64,000 nt of DNA from Moraxella atlantae NBRC 14588 (lineage in GTDB: Bacteria; Pseudomonadota; Gammaproteobacteria; Pseudomonadales; Moraxellaceae): the NCBI RefSeq assembly GCF_001591265.1, contig NZ_BCUL01000002.1:186001-250000 (forward strand). The letters run 5' to 3'. The position numbers were made by a program, and so were the translations under genes. How positions within the stretch are numbered: the stretch's first letter is position 1; each line of letters starts with the position of its first letter. Of the stretch, positions 46,664-60,072 are shown one piece after another. The notes under the pieces were generated by a model. That model was given only the letters and a program-made list of their open reading frames with translations. It was not told the DNA's origin and searched no databases.

Positions 46664-47701
46664 ATGGCTTTAATTTCCTTGCGTCAATTACTTGACCATG
46701 CTGCCGAACACAATTACGGTGTACCTGCGTTTAATGTCAATAACCTAGAGCAGATGCGCGCCATCATGATGGCAGCGGATGAAACCAATTCGCCTGTCAT
46801 CGTGCAGGCCAGTGCAGGCGCGCGTAAATACGCAGGTGCGCCGTTTTTGCGGCATTTGATTTTATCGGCGATTGAGGAGTGGCCGCATATTCCTGTCGTG
46901 ATGCACCAAGATCATGGTACCAGCCCTGCTGTGTGTCAGCGTTCGATTCAACTGGGTTTTTCTTCGGTGATGATGGACGGCTCACTCAAAGACGATGGTA
47001 AAACCCCAGCCGATTATGATTATAACGTGGCTGTCACGCGTGAAGTTGTTAAGATGGCGCACGCGTGTGGCGTATCAGTAGAAGGTGAAATTGGCGTTTT
47101 GGGCAGCCTTGAAACAGGTATGGCAGGCGAAGAAGACGGTGTGGGCGCAGAAGGGCAGCTTGACCATTCACAGCTTTTGACCAGTGCTGATGAAGCTGAG
47201 CAATTTGTCAATGACACACACGTTGATGCCTTAGCTATCGCGGTAGGTACCAGCCATGGTGCGTACAAATTTACCCGTCCGCCAACGGATGATATCTTAT
47301 CTATTGCACGTATCAAAGAGATTCACGCGCGTATTCCCAATACCCATTTGGTGATGCACGGCTCATCAAGCGTGCCGCAAGAGTGGCTAAAAGTTATCAA
47401 TGAATATGGCGGCGATATCGGCGAAACCTATGGCGTGCCTGTCGAGCAAATCGTTGAAGCTATCAAACACGGCGTGCGTAAAGTCAATATTGATACAGAT
47501 TTACGCCTTGCCTCAACGGGTGCGATTCGCCGCTATTTAGCGCAGCATCCTGCCGAGTTTGACCCACGTAAATACCTCAAAGAAACCATCAATGCGATGA
47601 AAGATATTTGTGTGGCGCGTTATACCGCATTTGGTACAGCAGGGCATGCGGACAAAATCCGCCCAATCAGCCTAGAAAAAATGGTCGATTATTACCAATA
47701 A
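46664..47701 (+). CDS. fba: Fructose-bisphosphate aldolase, class II
   Basis: The zinc enzyme interconverts fructose-1,6-bisphosphate with dihydroxyacetone phosphate and glyceraldehyde-3-phosphate. The 345-aa protein shows [18 protein letters not shown], the metal-binding [34 protein letters not shown] and [13 protein letters not shown], with [20 protein letters not shown]. This is the Calvin-cycle/type IIB-like subtype rather than E. coli FbaA. A TGC-TATACT box at 46564-46572 may be its promoter. Confidence 0.96.
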   Translation: MALISLRQLLDHAAEHNYGVPAFNVNNLEQMRAIMMAADETNSPVIVQASAGARKYAGAPFLRHLILSAIEEWPHIPVVMHQDHGTSPAVCQRSIQLGFSSVMMDGSLKDDGKTPADYDYNVAVTREVVKMAHACGVSVEGEIGVLGSLETGMAGEEDGVGAEGQLDHSQLLTSADEAEQFVNDTHVDALAIAVGTSHGAYKFTRPPTDDILSIARIKEIHARIPNTHLVMHGSSSVPQEWLKVINEYGGDIGETYGVPVEQIVEAIKHGVRKVNIDTDLRLASTGAIRRYLAQHPAEFDPRKYLKETINAMKDICVARYTAFGTAGHADKIRPISLEKMVDYYQ

Positions 47702-47733
47702 TTGCCCCAATATCGGTCTAAAGGCTAAGATTA

Positions 47734-47769
47734 AAAGGCTAGGTTTGTCATCGGCAAGCTTAGCCTTTA
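47734..47769 (+). terminator. Probable terminator after fba
   Basis: AAAGGCTA and TAGCCTTT pair across about 20 bases; the T-run is short, so strength is uncertain. Confidence 0.5.
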
Positions 47770-47796
47770 TTGTTTGATTTTAAAAGATACTATTAC

Positions 47797-48428
47797 ATGA
47801 TTGCATTGTTACAAGGGCAGGTATATGACCTGCTAGCACCGATGGCGGTAATTGTGACTGCCAACGGCGTGGGCTATGAGGTTGAATTGGCGCTCAATGC
47901 GTTTTGTCAGTTGCAGCTTAAGCAAACTGTAACGCTGTGGACGCATTTAGTGGTGCGTGAGGACGCGCAGCTATTGTACGGATTTTTAAGCCAAGCTGAG
48001 CGCGATTTGTTCCGTGTGTTGCTGAAAGTCAATGGCGTGGGCGCGAAAATGGCACTGGCAATGATGTCTACCCTCAGTCTTGCTGAGCTACATCGGCATA
48101 TCCAAAACCAAGATGAGCACGCGCTGACCAAAATTCCAGGGGTCGGCAAAAAAACCGCCCAACGTCTGATTGTTGAATTGACCGACAAACTCACGCATTT
48201 AGGCACAAGTGTGGTGGCAACGGATGTTCAGATGGACATCATCCTGCCAAATGATACCGTTAGCGAAGCGGTGGTGATCGCTGAAGTTGAGGCAGCATTG
48301 GTATCGTTAGGCTACCGTGATAAAGAGGCACAAGCAGCGATTAAAGTCGCCCGTGAGCACAGCGATTTAGGCACAGCTGATCTCACCACACAAAACCTGT
48401 TAAAACTTGCCTTGCGTGCATTGGCAGT

Positions 48429-48432
<4 letters not shown>
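47797..48432 (+). CDS. ruvA: Holliday junction DNA helicase subunit RuvA
   Basis: RuvA tetramers hold the four-way junction while RuvB drives branch migration. The 211-aa protein starts [15 protein letters not shown]; the ATG at 47797 replaces an upstream frame extension. It has the OB-fold, two helix-hairpin-helix motifs ([38 protein letters not shown]) and a C-terminal RuvB-binding domain ([20 protein letters not shown]). ruvB is not next to it in this window. The stop overlaps the accC stop in convergent orientation. Confidence 0.95.
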
Positions 48433-49778
<1,346 letters not shown>

Positions 49779-49812
49779 GATGATTTAACAAGCACACATA
49801 ATGAAAAAGGCA

Positions 49813-50217
49813 TTAAGCTTGATAGCGCACGATCGGTTGCCCAAATTGCACTACATCGCCATTTTGTACCAAGATTTCGGCGATGATGCCGCTTTGGGTC
49901 GCCTCAAGCGGATTCATGATTTTCATCGCCTCGATGATGCCAAGCGTATCGCCTGCCTGCACGCGTTGTCCAACTTGCACAAACGGCGCATCATTGGGAC
50001 TAGGCGCTACATAAAACACGCCAACCATCGGCGATGGCTCTACCGCACCAGCAGGTGTTGGTGTGACTGTCGGCATGGGGGCAGCTGTCACACTGCCGCC
50101 TGCTTGTGGCAAGTGACGCAAGATAGCAACTTTTTTGTCACCATCTTGTAATTCAAGCTGGGCAAGCGCACGCTGCTCCATCAAATCAATCAACTGTTTG
50201 ATAAATGCGATGTCCAT
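49813..50217 (-). CDS. accB: Acetyl-CoA carboxylase biotin carboxyl carrier protein
   Basis: AccB carries biotin between the carboxylase and transferase. The 134-aa protein starts MDIAFIKQLIDLMEQRALAQ, has a P/A/T-rich linker (TAAPMPTVTPTPAGAVEPSP) and a C-terminal biotinyl domain with the biotin lysine in IIEAMKIMNPLEA. ATG at 50217 gives the normal start; the frame upstream is a non-coding extension. First gene of accB-accC. Confidence 0.95.
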   Translation of the reverse strand: MDIAFIKQLIDLMEQRALAQLELQDGDKKVAILRHLPQAGGSVTAAPMPTVTPTPAGAVEPSPMVGVFYVAPSPNDAPFVQVGQRVQAGDTLGIIEAMKIMNPLEATQSGIIAEILVQNGDVVQFGQPIVRYQA

Positions 50218-50699
50218 GTAATAGCCTTGTGTCGATTCCGTTGGGCGGTTGTTGTGTATGGTCAAGCGCGTGCAGAACCCACGTGTCTAGCGCATACTAA
50301 GCGGTATTGTAACAAGGTTTGTCAAAAAACGGTAGCACCGCACTGGCTTGGCGCGTCAGTTTTTGCCGTTTTATCGCCAAAATAAAACCACATCTATATG
50401 CAGGTTTGGCAAAAAGGTGAGGCGACGCGCGCGATAAGTTTTTTAGCGTGGTTGGCATTTTATCAACTATAAAACAATAAAAATTCTGGCATAACGAGCG
50501 AAAATCTGCTAAAATACGCGGTCAAATTTAAAACAAATACAGGCAGGTGTCTGCGTGATGGCTAATTACACCTTCTAACTGATAAGGCTGGGCAGGGAAC
50601 TGTTCAGCCTTTTGCGGTTTTTGGCTGGTTAAAAATCGCAGTTTTTGAGGTAAAATACACATCACGCGCCCTGACACCGATGGCAAACGAGGTAATCCC
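50218..50699. other. Divergent accB / guaB promoter region
   Basis: About 480 bases with no gene. A TGC-TAAAAT extended -10 box lies at 50507-50515 on the plus strand and TAAAAT again at 50651-50656, both possible guaB promoters. Confidence 0.4.
50507..50515 (+). promoter_or_regulatory. Extended -10 box upstream of guaB
   Basis: TGC followed by TAAAAT, about 185 bases before the guaB start; a long 5' leader would result. Confidence 0.35.
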
Positions 50700-52166
50700 A
50701 TGCTCCGAATCGTAGATGAAGCCTTGACTTTTGATGATGTGCTGCTGTTGCCCGCGTATTCTGAAGTCTTGCCCAAGATGGTTGATTTAAAAACGCGTCT
50801 GACCCGCGATATTACGTTGAATTTGCCGTTGGTATCGGCGGCAATGGATACGGTGACAGAAGCCAAAATGTCGATTTCTATGGCGCAATTAGGCGGTATT
50901 GGTATCATTCATAAAAACATGGACATCGCCCGTCAAGCGCGGCAGGTGCGCCATGTCAAAAAATTTGAAGCAGGTACAGTTGCCGATCCGATTACGGTTG
51001 CGCCCGATGCGACCGTCGGCGAGGTGCTGCGTATCACGCGTGAAAATAAAATCAGCGGTGTGCCAGTGGTTGAAGGCAACCAAGTGGTGGGTATCGTGAC
51101 CCATCGTGACGTGCGCTTTGTCACCGAACTTGACGTGCCAGTGCGTAGCGTGATGACACCCAAAGAAAAACTAGTCACCGTCAAAGAAGGTGAGTCACAA
51201 GAGAACATCAAACGTCTGTTGCACGAGCACCGCATCGAAAAAGTGATTGTCGTTGATGATGACGGTAAGCTCAAAGGTTTGATCACCGTCAATGACTTCA
51301 CCAAAGCAGAAAATAACCCAAATGCCGCAAAAGACGCGCAAGGGCGTTTGCGTGTGGGTGCCGCGGTGGGTACAGGTGCAGACACCGAGGCGCGCGTCGA
51401 AGCACTGATTGCTGCAGATGTTGATGTCATCGTGGTGGATACCGCGCATGGGCATTCAAAAGGCGTGATTGACCGCGTGGCGTGGGTCAAACGCAACTAC
51501 CCACAAGTGCAAGTCATCGGCGGTAACATCGCTACGGCTGATGCGGCATTAGCCTTGCGCGATGCAGGCGCAGACGCGGTTAAAGTCGGTATTGGTCCTG
51601 GGTCGATTTGTACCACACGCATTATTGCAGGCATTGGCGTGCCGCAAATTTCGGCGATTAGCAACGTTGCCGACGCTCTTAAAAATGAGATTCCACTGAT
51701 TGCAGATGGTGGTATTCGTTTCTCAGGTGATATTGCCAAAGCTTTGGCAGCAGGCGCGTCATCGATTATGATCGGTAGCTTGTTGGCAGGTACTGAAGAA
51801 GCACCTGGTAATGTTGAGCTGTATCAAGGGCGCTACTACAAAGCCTATCGCGGTATGGGCAGCCTTGGGGCGATGAGCGGGCAAAACGGCTCGTCTGATC
51901 GTTATTTCCAAGACAGCAAAGACGGCGTAGAAAAACTGGTGCCCGAAGGTATTGAAGGTCGCGTGCCCTACAAAGGCCCTGTAGTCGCGATTGTCAATCA
52001 GTTGGCAGGTGGGGTGCGCTCGTCAATGGGCTACACAGGCTGCGCCAATATCGAAGAGATGCGCAAAAAACCACAGTTTATCAAAGTGACCTCAGCAGGC
52101 ATGAAAGAATCGCATGTCCATGACGTGCAAATCACCAAAGAGGCACCAAATTATCGCATTGACTAA
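50700..52166 (+). CDS. guaB: Inosine-5'-monophosphate dehydrogenase
   Basis: GuaB oxidises IMP to XMP, committing purines to guanine nucleotides. The 488-aa protein has [20 protein letters not shown], two CBS domains inserted in the barrel (about 95-205), the catalytic loop [20 protein letters not shown] (catalytic Cys), [19 protein letters not shown] and the flap with [15 protein letters not shown] precedes the ATG. glmM follows after about 50 bases on the same strand. Confidence 0.97.
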   Translation: MLRIVDEALTFDDVLLLPAYSEVLPKMVDLKTRLTRDITLNLPLVSAAMDTVTEAKMSISMAQLGGIGIIHKNMDIARQARQVRHVKKFEAGTVADPITVAPDATVGEVLRITRENKISGVPVVEGNQVVGIVTHRDVRFVTELDVPVRSVMTPKEKLVTVKEGESQENIKRLLHEHRIEKVIVVDDDGKLKGLITVNDFTKAENNPNAAKDAQGRLRVGAAVGTGADTEARVEALIAADVDVIVVDTAHGHSKGVIDRVAWVKRNYPQVQVIGGNIATADAALALRDAGADAVKVGIGPGSICTTRIIAGIGVPQISAISNVADALKNEIPLIADGGIRFSGDIAKALAAGASSIMIGSLLAGTEEAPGNVELYQGRYYKAYRGMGSLGAMSGQNGSSDRYFQDSKDGVEKLVPEGIEGRVPYKGPVVAIVNQLAGGVRSSMGYTGCANIEEMRKKPQFIKVTSAGMKESHVHDVQITKEAPNYRID

Positions 52167-52214
52167 TCACGTTTGGCTTGCATATAAAACATTAAACGGA
52201 TTAGTGTGGTGATG

Positions 52215-53570
52215 ATGAGTTATTTTGGTACAGATGGTATTCGTGGGCGTTTTGGTGAACAGCCAATTCACCCGCAATTTTTGATTAAATTGGGTTATGC
52301 AGCAGGCAAGGTGTTGCTTGCCGAGCAAAGCGCACGCCGCGATGGGCAAGTGCCCAACGTGGTGATTGGCAAGGACACGCGGCTATCGGGCTATGTCATC
52401 GAGGCGTGTTTGCAGGCAGGATTTAACGCAGCAGGGGTAGATGTACACATGCTGGGCGTGATTCCCACGCCTGCGATTGCCCATTTGACGCGCAGTTTTC
52501 ATGCCGATGCTGGCGTGGTCATCTCTGCCTCGCACAATCCGTTTTATGACAACGGTGTCAAGTTTTTTTCGCGTGATGGCAAAAAATTGTCCGATGCCAC
52601 CCAAGATGCGATTAACGCGTTATTGGCACAATTAGATGACCAAACGATCGTGATTGACAGCCCTGAGGCATTGGGGCGGCATTATCGGGTTGAGGATGCC
52701 AAAGGGCGTTATATTGAGTTTTGCAAAGGTACGTTTCCGTATCATCTAAACCTTGATACCTTAACCATCGTGCTTGACACTGCGCACGGTGCAGGCTATA
52801 GCGTCGCGCCGCGTGTGCTGCGTGAGCTTGGCGCGACTATCATCGGCATGGGCGATGAACCCGATGGGCTTAATATCAATGCCGAAGTGGGTTCGACTCA
52901 CCCCGAGGCGCTGCAACAAGCAGTATTGGCGCACAGTGCGGATTTGGGCATTGCCCTTGATGGCGATGGTGACCGTATCATCATGGTTGATGAGCATGGC
53001 AAATTGGTTGATGGTGACGCGATTTTGTACGCGCTTGCCACCCAAGGCAAGCACAAAGCCATCGGCGTGGTTGGCACCTTGATGACTAACATGGGCTTAC
53101 AGCTCGCACTTGAGCAGCAAGGTATTGACTTTGTGCGCGCCAAGGTGGGTGATCGCTACGTCATGCAAGCGCTTGAAAAACGCGGTTGGACGCTTGGCGG
53201 CGAATCTTCAGGGCATATTTTGACCTTGGATAAAGCCAGCACGGGCGATGCCATCGTGGCGGCGTTGCAAGTGTTGGCACTGGTTGTCGAAACGGGCAAA
53301 TCGTTGAGCCAGTTACTGACAGGCTACACCCAACTGCCGCAAACGTTGGTCAATGTGCGTCTCAATCAACGCCAAGACCCGTTTGCCCACAATGAGCTTG
53401 CCGCGCGTTTTGCCAAAGCAGAACAAGTACTAGCAGGACGTGGACGGCTATTGATTCGTCAATCGGGTACTGAGCCTGTTATCCGCGTGATGGTCGAGAG
53501 TGACGATAAAATTGAGTGCGACGCCATGGCGCGTGAGTTAGCCGACGCAATTCAGCAAGCGTTGGCATAA
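52215..53570 (+). CDS. glmM: Phosphoglucosamine mutase
   Basis: GlmM turns glucosamine-6-phosphate into glucosamine-1-phosphate for UDP-GlcNAc, needed for peptidoglycan and lipid A. The protein of about 451 aa starts [20 protein letters not shown]; other GTG/ATG codons lie up to 9 bases upstream. The phosphoserine site is in [19 protein letters not shown] (about residue 103), the metal site DGDGDRI, and the sugar/phosphate loops GGESSGHI and [13 protein letters not shown] strong terminator follows. Confidence 0.96.
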   Translation: MSYFGTDGIRGRFGEQPIHPQFLIKLGYAAGKVLLAEQSARRDGQVPNVVIGKDTRLSGYVIEACLQAGFNAAGVDVHMLGVIPTPAIAHLTRSFHADAGVVISASHNPFYDNGVKFFSRDGKKLSDATQDAINALLAQLDDQTIVIDSPEALGRHYRVEDAKGRYIEFCKGTFPYHLNLDTLTIVLDTAHGAGYSVAPRVLRELGATIIGMGDEPDGLNINAEVGSTHPEALQQAVLAHSADLGIALDGDGDRIIMVDEHGKLVDGDAILYALATQGKHKAIGVVGTLMTNMGLQLALEQQGIDFVRAKVGDRYVMQALEKRGWTLGGESSGHILTLDKASTGDAIVAALQVLALVVETGKSLSQLLTGYTQLPQTLVNVRLNQRQDPFAHNELAARFAKAEQVLAGRGRLLIRQSGTEPVIRVMVESDDKIECDAMARELADAIQQALA

Positions 53571-53614
53571 TAGGCTTAAACACGCATGCGCTAAGCTTGT
53601 TGTCTTGGCAAGAT

Positions 53615-53662
53615 TGGGCTAAACTGATTGGATCAATATCCAACCAGTTTAGCCCATTTTTT
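53615..53662 (+). terminator. Strong intrinsic terminator after glmM
   Basis: TGGGCTAAACTG pairs with CAGTTTAGCCCA, with TTGG/CCAA as an inner stem, followed by a T-run. Confidence 0.85.
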
Positions 53663-53686
53663 CATTAAAATAACCGAGCCAATACT

Positions 53687-54370
53687 ATGTCAAGCACAGC
53701 CAACAGCCACATCGAGCTAGATTTTACCAATCAACGCCAGTCTTATGAGCAAGGCGAATTGTTAGAAACCACCTTGCCTGATACGCCGATGCCATTGTTA
53801 CAAACATGGCTTGAGCAAGCCATCGCCAGCGAGCCACATGAGGCTTACGCCTTGGCATTGGCAACCTGTGGGCGTGATCAGCAGCCATCGGTGCGCACTG
53901 TGTTGATGCGTGAACTAGTCGCGCTAGACAGTGGACAAATCGGACTGACGTTTTATACCAATTATGACAGCGCCAAAGCTGCCGACTTAGCCGCCAATCC
54001 GCGTGCCGAGGCGTTGTTTTTTTGGGCATCACAACAGCGGCAGGTGCGTATCAGCGGGCAGGTGGCAAAGGTCAGCCGTGCGCAAACCGCCGATTATTTT
54101 GTCAAACGCCCACACGACAGCCAACTGGCGGCTTGGGTGAGTACACCGCAAAGTGGCGTGGTTGATAGCCGCGATACCATGCAAAAGCGGTATGACGCGT
54201 TAGCCGAGCAGTATCGCGACCAAGCTGTGCCTGTGCCCGATTTTTGGGGCGGCTATCAGCTGACTGCCGAAAGCATTGAGTTTTGGCAAGGACGCGCTAA
54301 CCGCATGCACGACCGTATAGTCTATGTATGGCAAGATGCTAGCTGGACGCGTGAACGCTTGTTGCCTTAG
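53687..54370 (+). CDS. pdxH: Pyridoxamine/pyridoxine 5'-phosphate oxidase
   Basis: PdxH is an FMN enzyme that makes pyridoxal phosphate. The 227-aa protein shows QPSVRTVLMRELVALDSGQI, FYTNYDSAKAADLAANPRAE with ALFFWASQQRQVRISGQVAK, and the C-terminal PDFWGGYQLTAESIEFWQGR plus RMHDRIVYVW, which bind FMN and PLP. Length is normal. The start has no strong ribosome-binding site. It begins 25 bases after the glmM terminator. Confidence 0.96.
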   Translation: MSSTANSHIELDFTNQRQSYEQGELLETTLPDTPMPLLQTWLEQAIASEPHEAYALALATCGRDQQPSVRTVLMRELVALDSGQIGLTFYTNYDSAKAADLAANPRAEALFFWASQQRQVRISGQVAKVSRAQTADYFVKRPHDSQLAAWVSTPQSGVVDSRDTMQKRYDALAEQYRDQAVPVPDFWGGYQLTAESIEFWQGRANRMHDRIVYVWQDASWTRERLLP

Positions 54371-54410
54371 TTTGCTGCTTTAGTCACATGGGTCACGTCA
54401 AGTTTTGAGC

Positions 54411-55313
54411 TTAAGCAGCATTGTGCAAACGGTGATATAGCAGCGGAATATCGCCATAAAACGCGCACAAGCCAACCGCGAACGGTCCATGATTGGCAAT
54501 TGAAATCGCCGATAAATCAACAATCGGTACTTGCGTGAGTCCATATTGCTGCGCTAATAGCTGTTGCAGCGCAACTGACATATCGCGCGACATCGCCGTG
54601 TCGGCAATAAACAACGCACTGGCACGCAAACCTGCGCGTTTGGCGAGGTGTTCAGCAATGCGCGTGATGGCTTTTTGGGTTTTGCGCACCTTGTCGGATA
54701 CCACCAATGTACCCGTTTCATCAAGATGAATTACAGGCTTGATATCAAGCAAATTCGCTACCCAACCTGCAGGCGCGGAGATTTTTTTGTTGCGAATCAG
54801 ATAATCAAGCCGACTGACGGTAAAATACACGTCACTGTTGGCACGCAGCGTATCAAGCCGCGCCACGATATCGTCAAACGACTTGCCTTGGCTAAGCATG
54901 ACACCTGCCTCATACACCAACGCACCTTCGGCAATATTGATGGACTTGGTATCATACACACAGATGCTAAGCTTGTCGGCAAACCGTGGACGCACGCGCT
55001 CAATAATCGCCAAGCTATCGCTAAACTGAGATGAAATACAGCTAACAAACACATGGGTATAGCCGCGTTGAACCAATTGAGCAAATAAATTGGCGATTTC
55101 ATGATCGCTGGCAGGGGTGGAGGAGGCTAGTACATTGGGGTGCAGTGGATTGGTCATGATCTCAACCAACCGTTCGCTGTTGATATTTTTACCATCAGTA
55201 AATTCAACCGTATCGACCTTGACGTGCATACGCAACAACTCAAGCTCAAACGGTAAGGTAATACCAATACCCTGCAAACAACACGATGACGTAGCCACGA
55301 CAATGGATTTCAT
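54411..55313 (-). CDS. DegV family protein (fatty-acid binding)
   Basis: A 300-aa DegV-type protein; Gram-positive relatives (FakB) bind fatty acids for phosphorylation by FakA. Visible features: an N-terminal KSIVVATSSCCLQ where DegV proteins usually have a D-S-A/T start, VKVDTVEFTDGKNINSERLV, the lipid-contact motif LASSTPASDHEIANLF, FVSCISSQFSDSL, VYDTKSINIAEGALVYEAG, and a C-terminal domain with DIKPVIHLDETGTL. No FakA kinase gene lies nearby. AAGGAAAG precedes the ATG. Confidence 0.85.
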   Translation of the reverse strand: MKSIVVATSSCCLQGIGITLPFELELLRMHVKVDTVEFTDGKNINSERLVEIMTNPLHPNVLASSTPASDHEIANLFAQLVQRGYTHVFVSCISSQFSDSLAIIERVRPRFADKLSICVYDTKSINIAEGALVYEAGVMLSQGKSFDDIVARLDTLRANSDVYFTVSRLDYLIRNKKISAPAGWVANLLDIKPVIHLDETGTLVVSDKVRKTQKAITRIAEHLAKRAGLRASALFIADTAMSRDMSVALQQLLAQQYGLTQVPIVDLSAISIANHGPFAVGLCAFYGDIPLLYHRLHNAA

Positions 55314-55665
55314 AGCTTTCCTTGCTAGTATGCGCTGAAAATGACGTTTAATTTAATATAGTGATTGTGATTGCCGTTTGTCGCCCTATCATATCCATAT
55401 ATCGCGTTCATAACGGCTAAAGCTTGGCTAACATAGCAAAAATATCAACCTATCGCAAGCCTTACGCACCATCAATCAACACACGACGCGTGACCGCTTA
55501 GCCATTATATTTGCCATGATTGGTGCCTATTAACAAGCGCGTAAATTTGGGTTAAATCTTTACCAATATCAGCACAAGCCCATTTATTCTTAGGTGTAAA
55601 CTTGCTAAGATAGCAGGCTGTTTTGCTTTCAATCCACACCAAAAACCAAGTAAGGAACACGCGCG
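55314..55665. other. Divergent degV-like / proB intergenic region
   Basis: About 350 bases without a gene. TGC-TAAGAT at 55603-55611 is a possible extended -10 box for proB. Confidence 0.4.
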
Positions 55666-56847
55666 GTGACCGCCACTTCAGCCAGCCAAGCCCTAACTAA
55701 TCAAGACCCAACCAGCCAAAACTCAGCCATGACCTCAGCGTCAGACGCAATACAAGCGCCTAAGCCCAAACATGCGCCGATTGTGGTGGTGAAAATCGGC
55801 TCATCACTTTTGACCAACAACGGGCGCGGGCTTGACCGCACGGCGATTTATGAATGGGCAAAACAAATTGCACGCCTACACCAAGCAGGGCAGCAGGTGC
55901 TACTGGTATCATCAGGCGCGGTGGCAGAGGGCGTGGTGCGTATGAACCTTGATGAACGCCCCAAAAAACTTGCCGCCTTGCAAGCGTGCGCCGCGGTTGG
56001 GCAAATGGGTTTGATTGAAACATGGTGGTCGGCGCTGATTCAATACGGTATCCAAAGCTCGCAGCTGCTTTTGACCCACGATGACTTGGCAAACCGCAAC
56101 CGCTATCTAAATGCCGCCAATACCTTGCAACAGCTGCTTGATTGGCAAGTGTTGCCTGTTATCAATGAAAACGACACGGTCAGCGTCGGGCAGATCAAAT
56201 TTGGCGACAACGACAGCTTAGGCGCGATGGTTGCTGCGATGGTCAAAGCGGATTTATACATCATTTTAACGGATCAAGAGGGTGTATTTACCGACAACCC
56301 ACGCCACAACCCTGAAGCTACCTTGATCGCCAGTGAGCGCGCGATGGCAGATTATCTGTTTGATATCGCAGGTGAAGGCGGCAAACTGGGTAGCGGCGGT
56401 ATGCTAACTAAAATTCGCGCGGCACGACTGGCGGCGATGGGCGGTTGCCCAACGGTAATTGCCAACGGGCGTGTGGATGATGTCATCACACGCATTGCAA
56501 ACGGTGAGGCGATTGGCACACGCTTGACAACCAATGACGCGGATAAAATCATTGCCAAAAAACAATGGCTGGCTGCCCATTTGCGTATGGCAGGGCGATT
56601 GGTGCTTGATGCAGGTGCGGTTAATGCCATCGTCAATCATGGCAAAAGTCTGCTACTGGTCGGCGTGCGTGAGTTACAGGGCGATTTTGCCGAAGGCGAT
56701 GTGGTCGAATGTGTCGATGAGCAGGGGGTGCGCGTGGCAGTGGGGCAGGTGAGTATCAGCGCGCAAGCCGCCCATGACGCGCTTGCCAACCAGTCTGCGC
56801 AAAATTTGATTATCTTGCACCGCGATAACATGGCGGTGGTGGTTTGA
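55666..56847 (+). CDS. proB: Glutamate 5-kinase with PUA domain
   Basis: ProB phosphorylates glutamate, the first step of proline synthesis. The 393-aa protein begins at GTG with AAGGA about 13 bases ahead; the first about 38 residues (T/S/Q/A-rich) are absent in relatives, so a start at ATG 55729 is possible. Then come [49 protein letters not shown], the sugar-kinase-like LITLTDQEG-type segment [20 protein letters not shown], and [14 protein letters not shown]. The C-terminal PUA domain (about 305-385) is as in E. coli ProB. proA is not adjacent. Confidence 0.94.
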   Translation: MTATSASQALTNQDPTSQNSAMTSASDAIQAPKPKHAPIVVVKIGSSLLTNNGRGLDRTAIYEWAKQIARLHQAGQQVLLVSSGAVAEGVVRMNLDERPKKLAALQACAAVGQMGLIETWWSALIQYGIQSSQLLLTHDDLANRNRYLNAANTLQQLLDWQVLPVINENDTVSVGQIKFGDNDSLGAMVAAMVKADLYIILTDQEGVFTDNPRHNPEATLIASERAMADYLFDIAGEGGKLGSGGMLTKIRAARLAAMGGCPTVIANGRVDDVITRIANGEAIGTRLTTNDADKIIAKKQWLAAHLRMAGRLVLDAGAVNAIVNHGKSLLLVGVRELQGDFAEGDVVECVDEQGVRVAVGQVSISAQAAHDALANQSAQNLIILHRDNMAVVV

Positions 56848-56907
56848 ATTTTCGCCCAATCAAGCAACTTGCCATCAATGAAAAAATTTAATATCTGTAG
56901 GTGATCC

Positions 56908-57981
56908 ATGACCCAACACGATTTTCCCACCTTAAAAAATGACCGCCTGTTAAAAGCCCTACGCTTTGAGGCGATTGATACCACGCCTGTGTGGATGATG
57001 CGCCAAGCAGGGCGTTATTTGCCCGAATACAAAGCCACGCGCACGCAAGCAGGCGATTTTTTAAGCCTGTGCAAAAACACCGAACTGGCGACTGAGGTCA
57101 CCTTGCAGCCGTTGCGGCGTTTTGACTTGGATGCGGCGATTTTGTTTAGCGATATTCTCACCATTCCTGATGCACTCGGCTTGGGATTATATTTTGAGAC
57201 AGGCGAAGGTCCCAAATTTCGGCGTACCGTGCGCAGCATGGCAGACGTCACAGCATTGCCCAAAATCGATATGGTTGAGGCATTGGATTATGTCATGGCA
57301 GCGGTAAGCAGTATTCGCCGCGCACTTAATGGACAAGTACCGTTGTTTGGGTTTTCAGGCAGCGCGTGGACGTTGGCAACCTACATGGTGGAAGGCGGCA
57401 GCTCGCGTGATTTTCGTTATACCAAAGGCTTGCTGTATCGTGAGCCTGACACGCTACACGCGCTACTTGGCAAACTGACTGACGCAATTATCGAATATCT
57501 GGTGGGGCAAATCGCGGCAGGTGCGCAGTTAGTGCAAGTGTTTGACAGTTGGGGTGGGGCGTTGGGGCATCGCCAGTTTGTTGAATTCTCTCACCAGTAC
57601 AATTGTCAAGTCGTGCGCGCGCTCAAGGCGCGTTTTCCTGATGTACCTGTGGTGCTATTCACCAAAGGTGGCGGCTTGTGGTTGGATCAACAAGTTACCA
57701 GTGGCGCGGACGCGTTGGGTATGGATTGGACAATGCCACTTGCGCGCGCGCGGCAAATCGCCGAGCCCAAGCAGGTCGCGCTACAGGGCAACCTTGACCC
57801 TGCCACCTTGTACGTCGCGCCTGCCGATATTCGCCGACATACCCATGCCATGCTTGATGATGTGTACAGCGATGGTGTAAAAACTGGTTACGTTGCCAAC
57901 CTTGGACATGGCATCAGCCAATGGGTCAATCCCGATCATGCCAAAGCGTTTATCGACGCGGTGCATGATTACCCACTGTAA
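56908..57981 (+). CDS. hemE: Uroporphyrinogen decarboxylase
   Basis: HemE removes four acetate carboxyls from uroporphyrinogen III to give coproporphyrinogen III in heme synthesis. The 357-aa protein shows [20 protein letters not shown] (substrate arginine), [19 protein letters not shown] (catalytic Asp), [20 protein letters not shown] and [21 protein letters not shown] likely ribosome-binding site TAGGTG precedes the ATG. The terminator downstream is shared with rnpB. Confidence 0.97.
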   Translation: MTQHDFPTLKNDRLLKALRFEAIDTTPVWMMRQAGRYLPEYKATRTQAGDFLSLCKNTELATEVTLQPLRRFDLDAAILFSDILTIPDALGLGLYFETGEGPKFRRTVRSMADVTALPKIDMVEALDYVMAAVSSIRRALNGQVPLFGFSGSAWTLATYMVEGGSSRDFRYTKGLLYREPDTLHALLGKLTDAIIEYLVGQIAAGAQLVQVFDSWGGALGHRQFVEFSHQYNCQVVRALKARFPDVPVVLFTKGGGLWLDQQVTSGADALGMDWTMPLARARQIAEPKQVALQGNLDPATLYVAPADIRRHTHAMLDDVYSDGVKTGYVANLGHGISQWVNPDHAKAFIDAVHDYPL

Positions 57982-58004
57982 CCTTATTGATTGGTTTGAC
58001 CAAA

Positions 58005-58040
58005 AAAAATCCCAAACCTCTATAGCTTGGGATTTTTTTT
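58005..58040. terminator. Bidirectional terminator between hemE and rnpB
   Basis: AAAAAATCCCAA pairs with TTGGGATTTTTT around ACCTCTATAGC-type loop; it can end hemE (+) and the RNase P RNA (-). Confidence 0.85.
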
Positions 58041-58047
58041 AAATAAA

Positions 58048-58411
58048 AATTTGACAAACCGATAAGCCGGGTTCTGTCGAGGACGAACATTCATCTAGGC
58101 GCAGCGTCACCACTACGCTCAAGCAACCTACCCGTGTCCTATGCGGGCCACACGAAACGGACACCTATTTGGTCTTGCTACGAGTGGAGTTTACCTTGCC
58201 GTGCGTTGTTACCAAGCACGCGGTGGGCTCTTACCCCACCGTTTCACCCTTACCGCGGCATTGCCTGCCGAGGCGGTCTATTCTCTGCTGCACTGGTCGT
58301 AGGCTTGCGCCTCCCAGCCGTTAGCTGGCACTCTGCCCTATGTAGCCCGGACTTTCCTCCCTACCGTTGCCTGCTGTGGCGTGGTACAGCGTTCGTCTGG
58401 TCTGCCAAAGC
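58048..58411 (-). ncRNA. rnpB: RNase P RNA, bacterial class A
   Basis: RNase P RNA is the ribozyme that trims the 5' leaders of tRNA precursors. On the minus strand the ends pair as helix P1 (TTTGGCAGACC with GGTTTGTCAAA). Conserved landmarks follow: AGACCAGACG near the 5' end, GAGGAAAGTCCGGGCT (P3/P4 side), GGTGAAACGGTGGGGTAAGA with GCCCACCG (P11-J11/12), and ACAGAACCCGGCTTATCGG at the 3' end (P4 partner and CCA-binding side). Length about 364 bases is normal for class A. Ends are placed from P1 pairing and are accurate to a few bases. Confidence 0.95.
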
Positions 58412-58494
58412 CAAATTGTAACACAGTTTTAGCTGATTTTGTCAAATAACGTGTCTAAAGTCAGCAAAGCATTGCCTAGACGCATCTAGCCTGA

Positions 58495-58767
<273 letters not shown>

Positions 58768-58787
58768 TTAATTTTAAAAATAAAAAA

Positions 58788-59537
<750 letters not shown>

Positions 59538-59584
59538 TTAAACCAATTTACCCTATATTAGTCAGTTTAATTTAGGACAAGATT

Positions 59585-60055
59585 ATGAGTAAAAAGGCGA
59601 AAACGCCGAGCCTAATTGCCAGTAACAAAAAGGCGCGTCATGAATACTTCATCGAGGAGACCTATGAGGCAGGGTTAGAGCTGCTTGGTTGGGAGGTCAA
59701 ATCGATTCGAGCAGGCAAAATGCGTATCACCGAAAGCTACGTCACCTTCAAAGATGGCGAGGCGTTTTTATTCGGGGCGCATATTCAGCCCCTGTTGTCT
59801 GCCTCAACCCATGTAGCTGCCGATGCCATGCGCACACGCAAGCTTTTGCTGCATCGGCGCGAGATTGACAAGCTATTTGGCATGGTCAATCAAAAAGGGC
59901 ATACCTGTGTCGCGCTCAAGGTGTATTGGCACCATGGGCTGGTCAAGTGTGAAATCGCACTAGCCAAAGGTAAAAAACTGCACGACAAACGCGCAACGCT
60001 CAAAGAACGCGATTATCAGCGTGACAAACAACGTGGTTTTAAAAACCTTGTATAA
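59585..60055 (+). CDS. smpB: SsrA-binding protein SmpB
   Basis: SmpB binds tmRNA and brings it to stalled ribosomes. The 156-aa protein shows [59 protein letters not shown] and the basic C-terminal tail [24 protein letters not shown] lies before the ATG. cmoM starts 18 bases later on the same strand. The tmRNA gene itself is not in this window. Confidence 0.96.
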   Translation: MSKKAKTPSLIASNKKARHEYFIEETYEAGLELLGWEVKSIRAGKMRITESYVTFKDGEAFLFGAHIQPLLSASTHVAADAMRTRKLLLHRREIDKLFGMVNQKGHTCVALKVYWHHGLVKCEIALAKGKKLHDKRATLKERDYQRDKQRGFKNLV

Positions 60056-60072
60056 AAAATTTGGCAAAAATC

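Noticed and set aside
58134-58421. 95-aa plus-strand frame over the rnpB locus
   Set aside because: The region is RNase P RNA on the other strand, supported by helix P1 and conserved core sequences.
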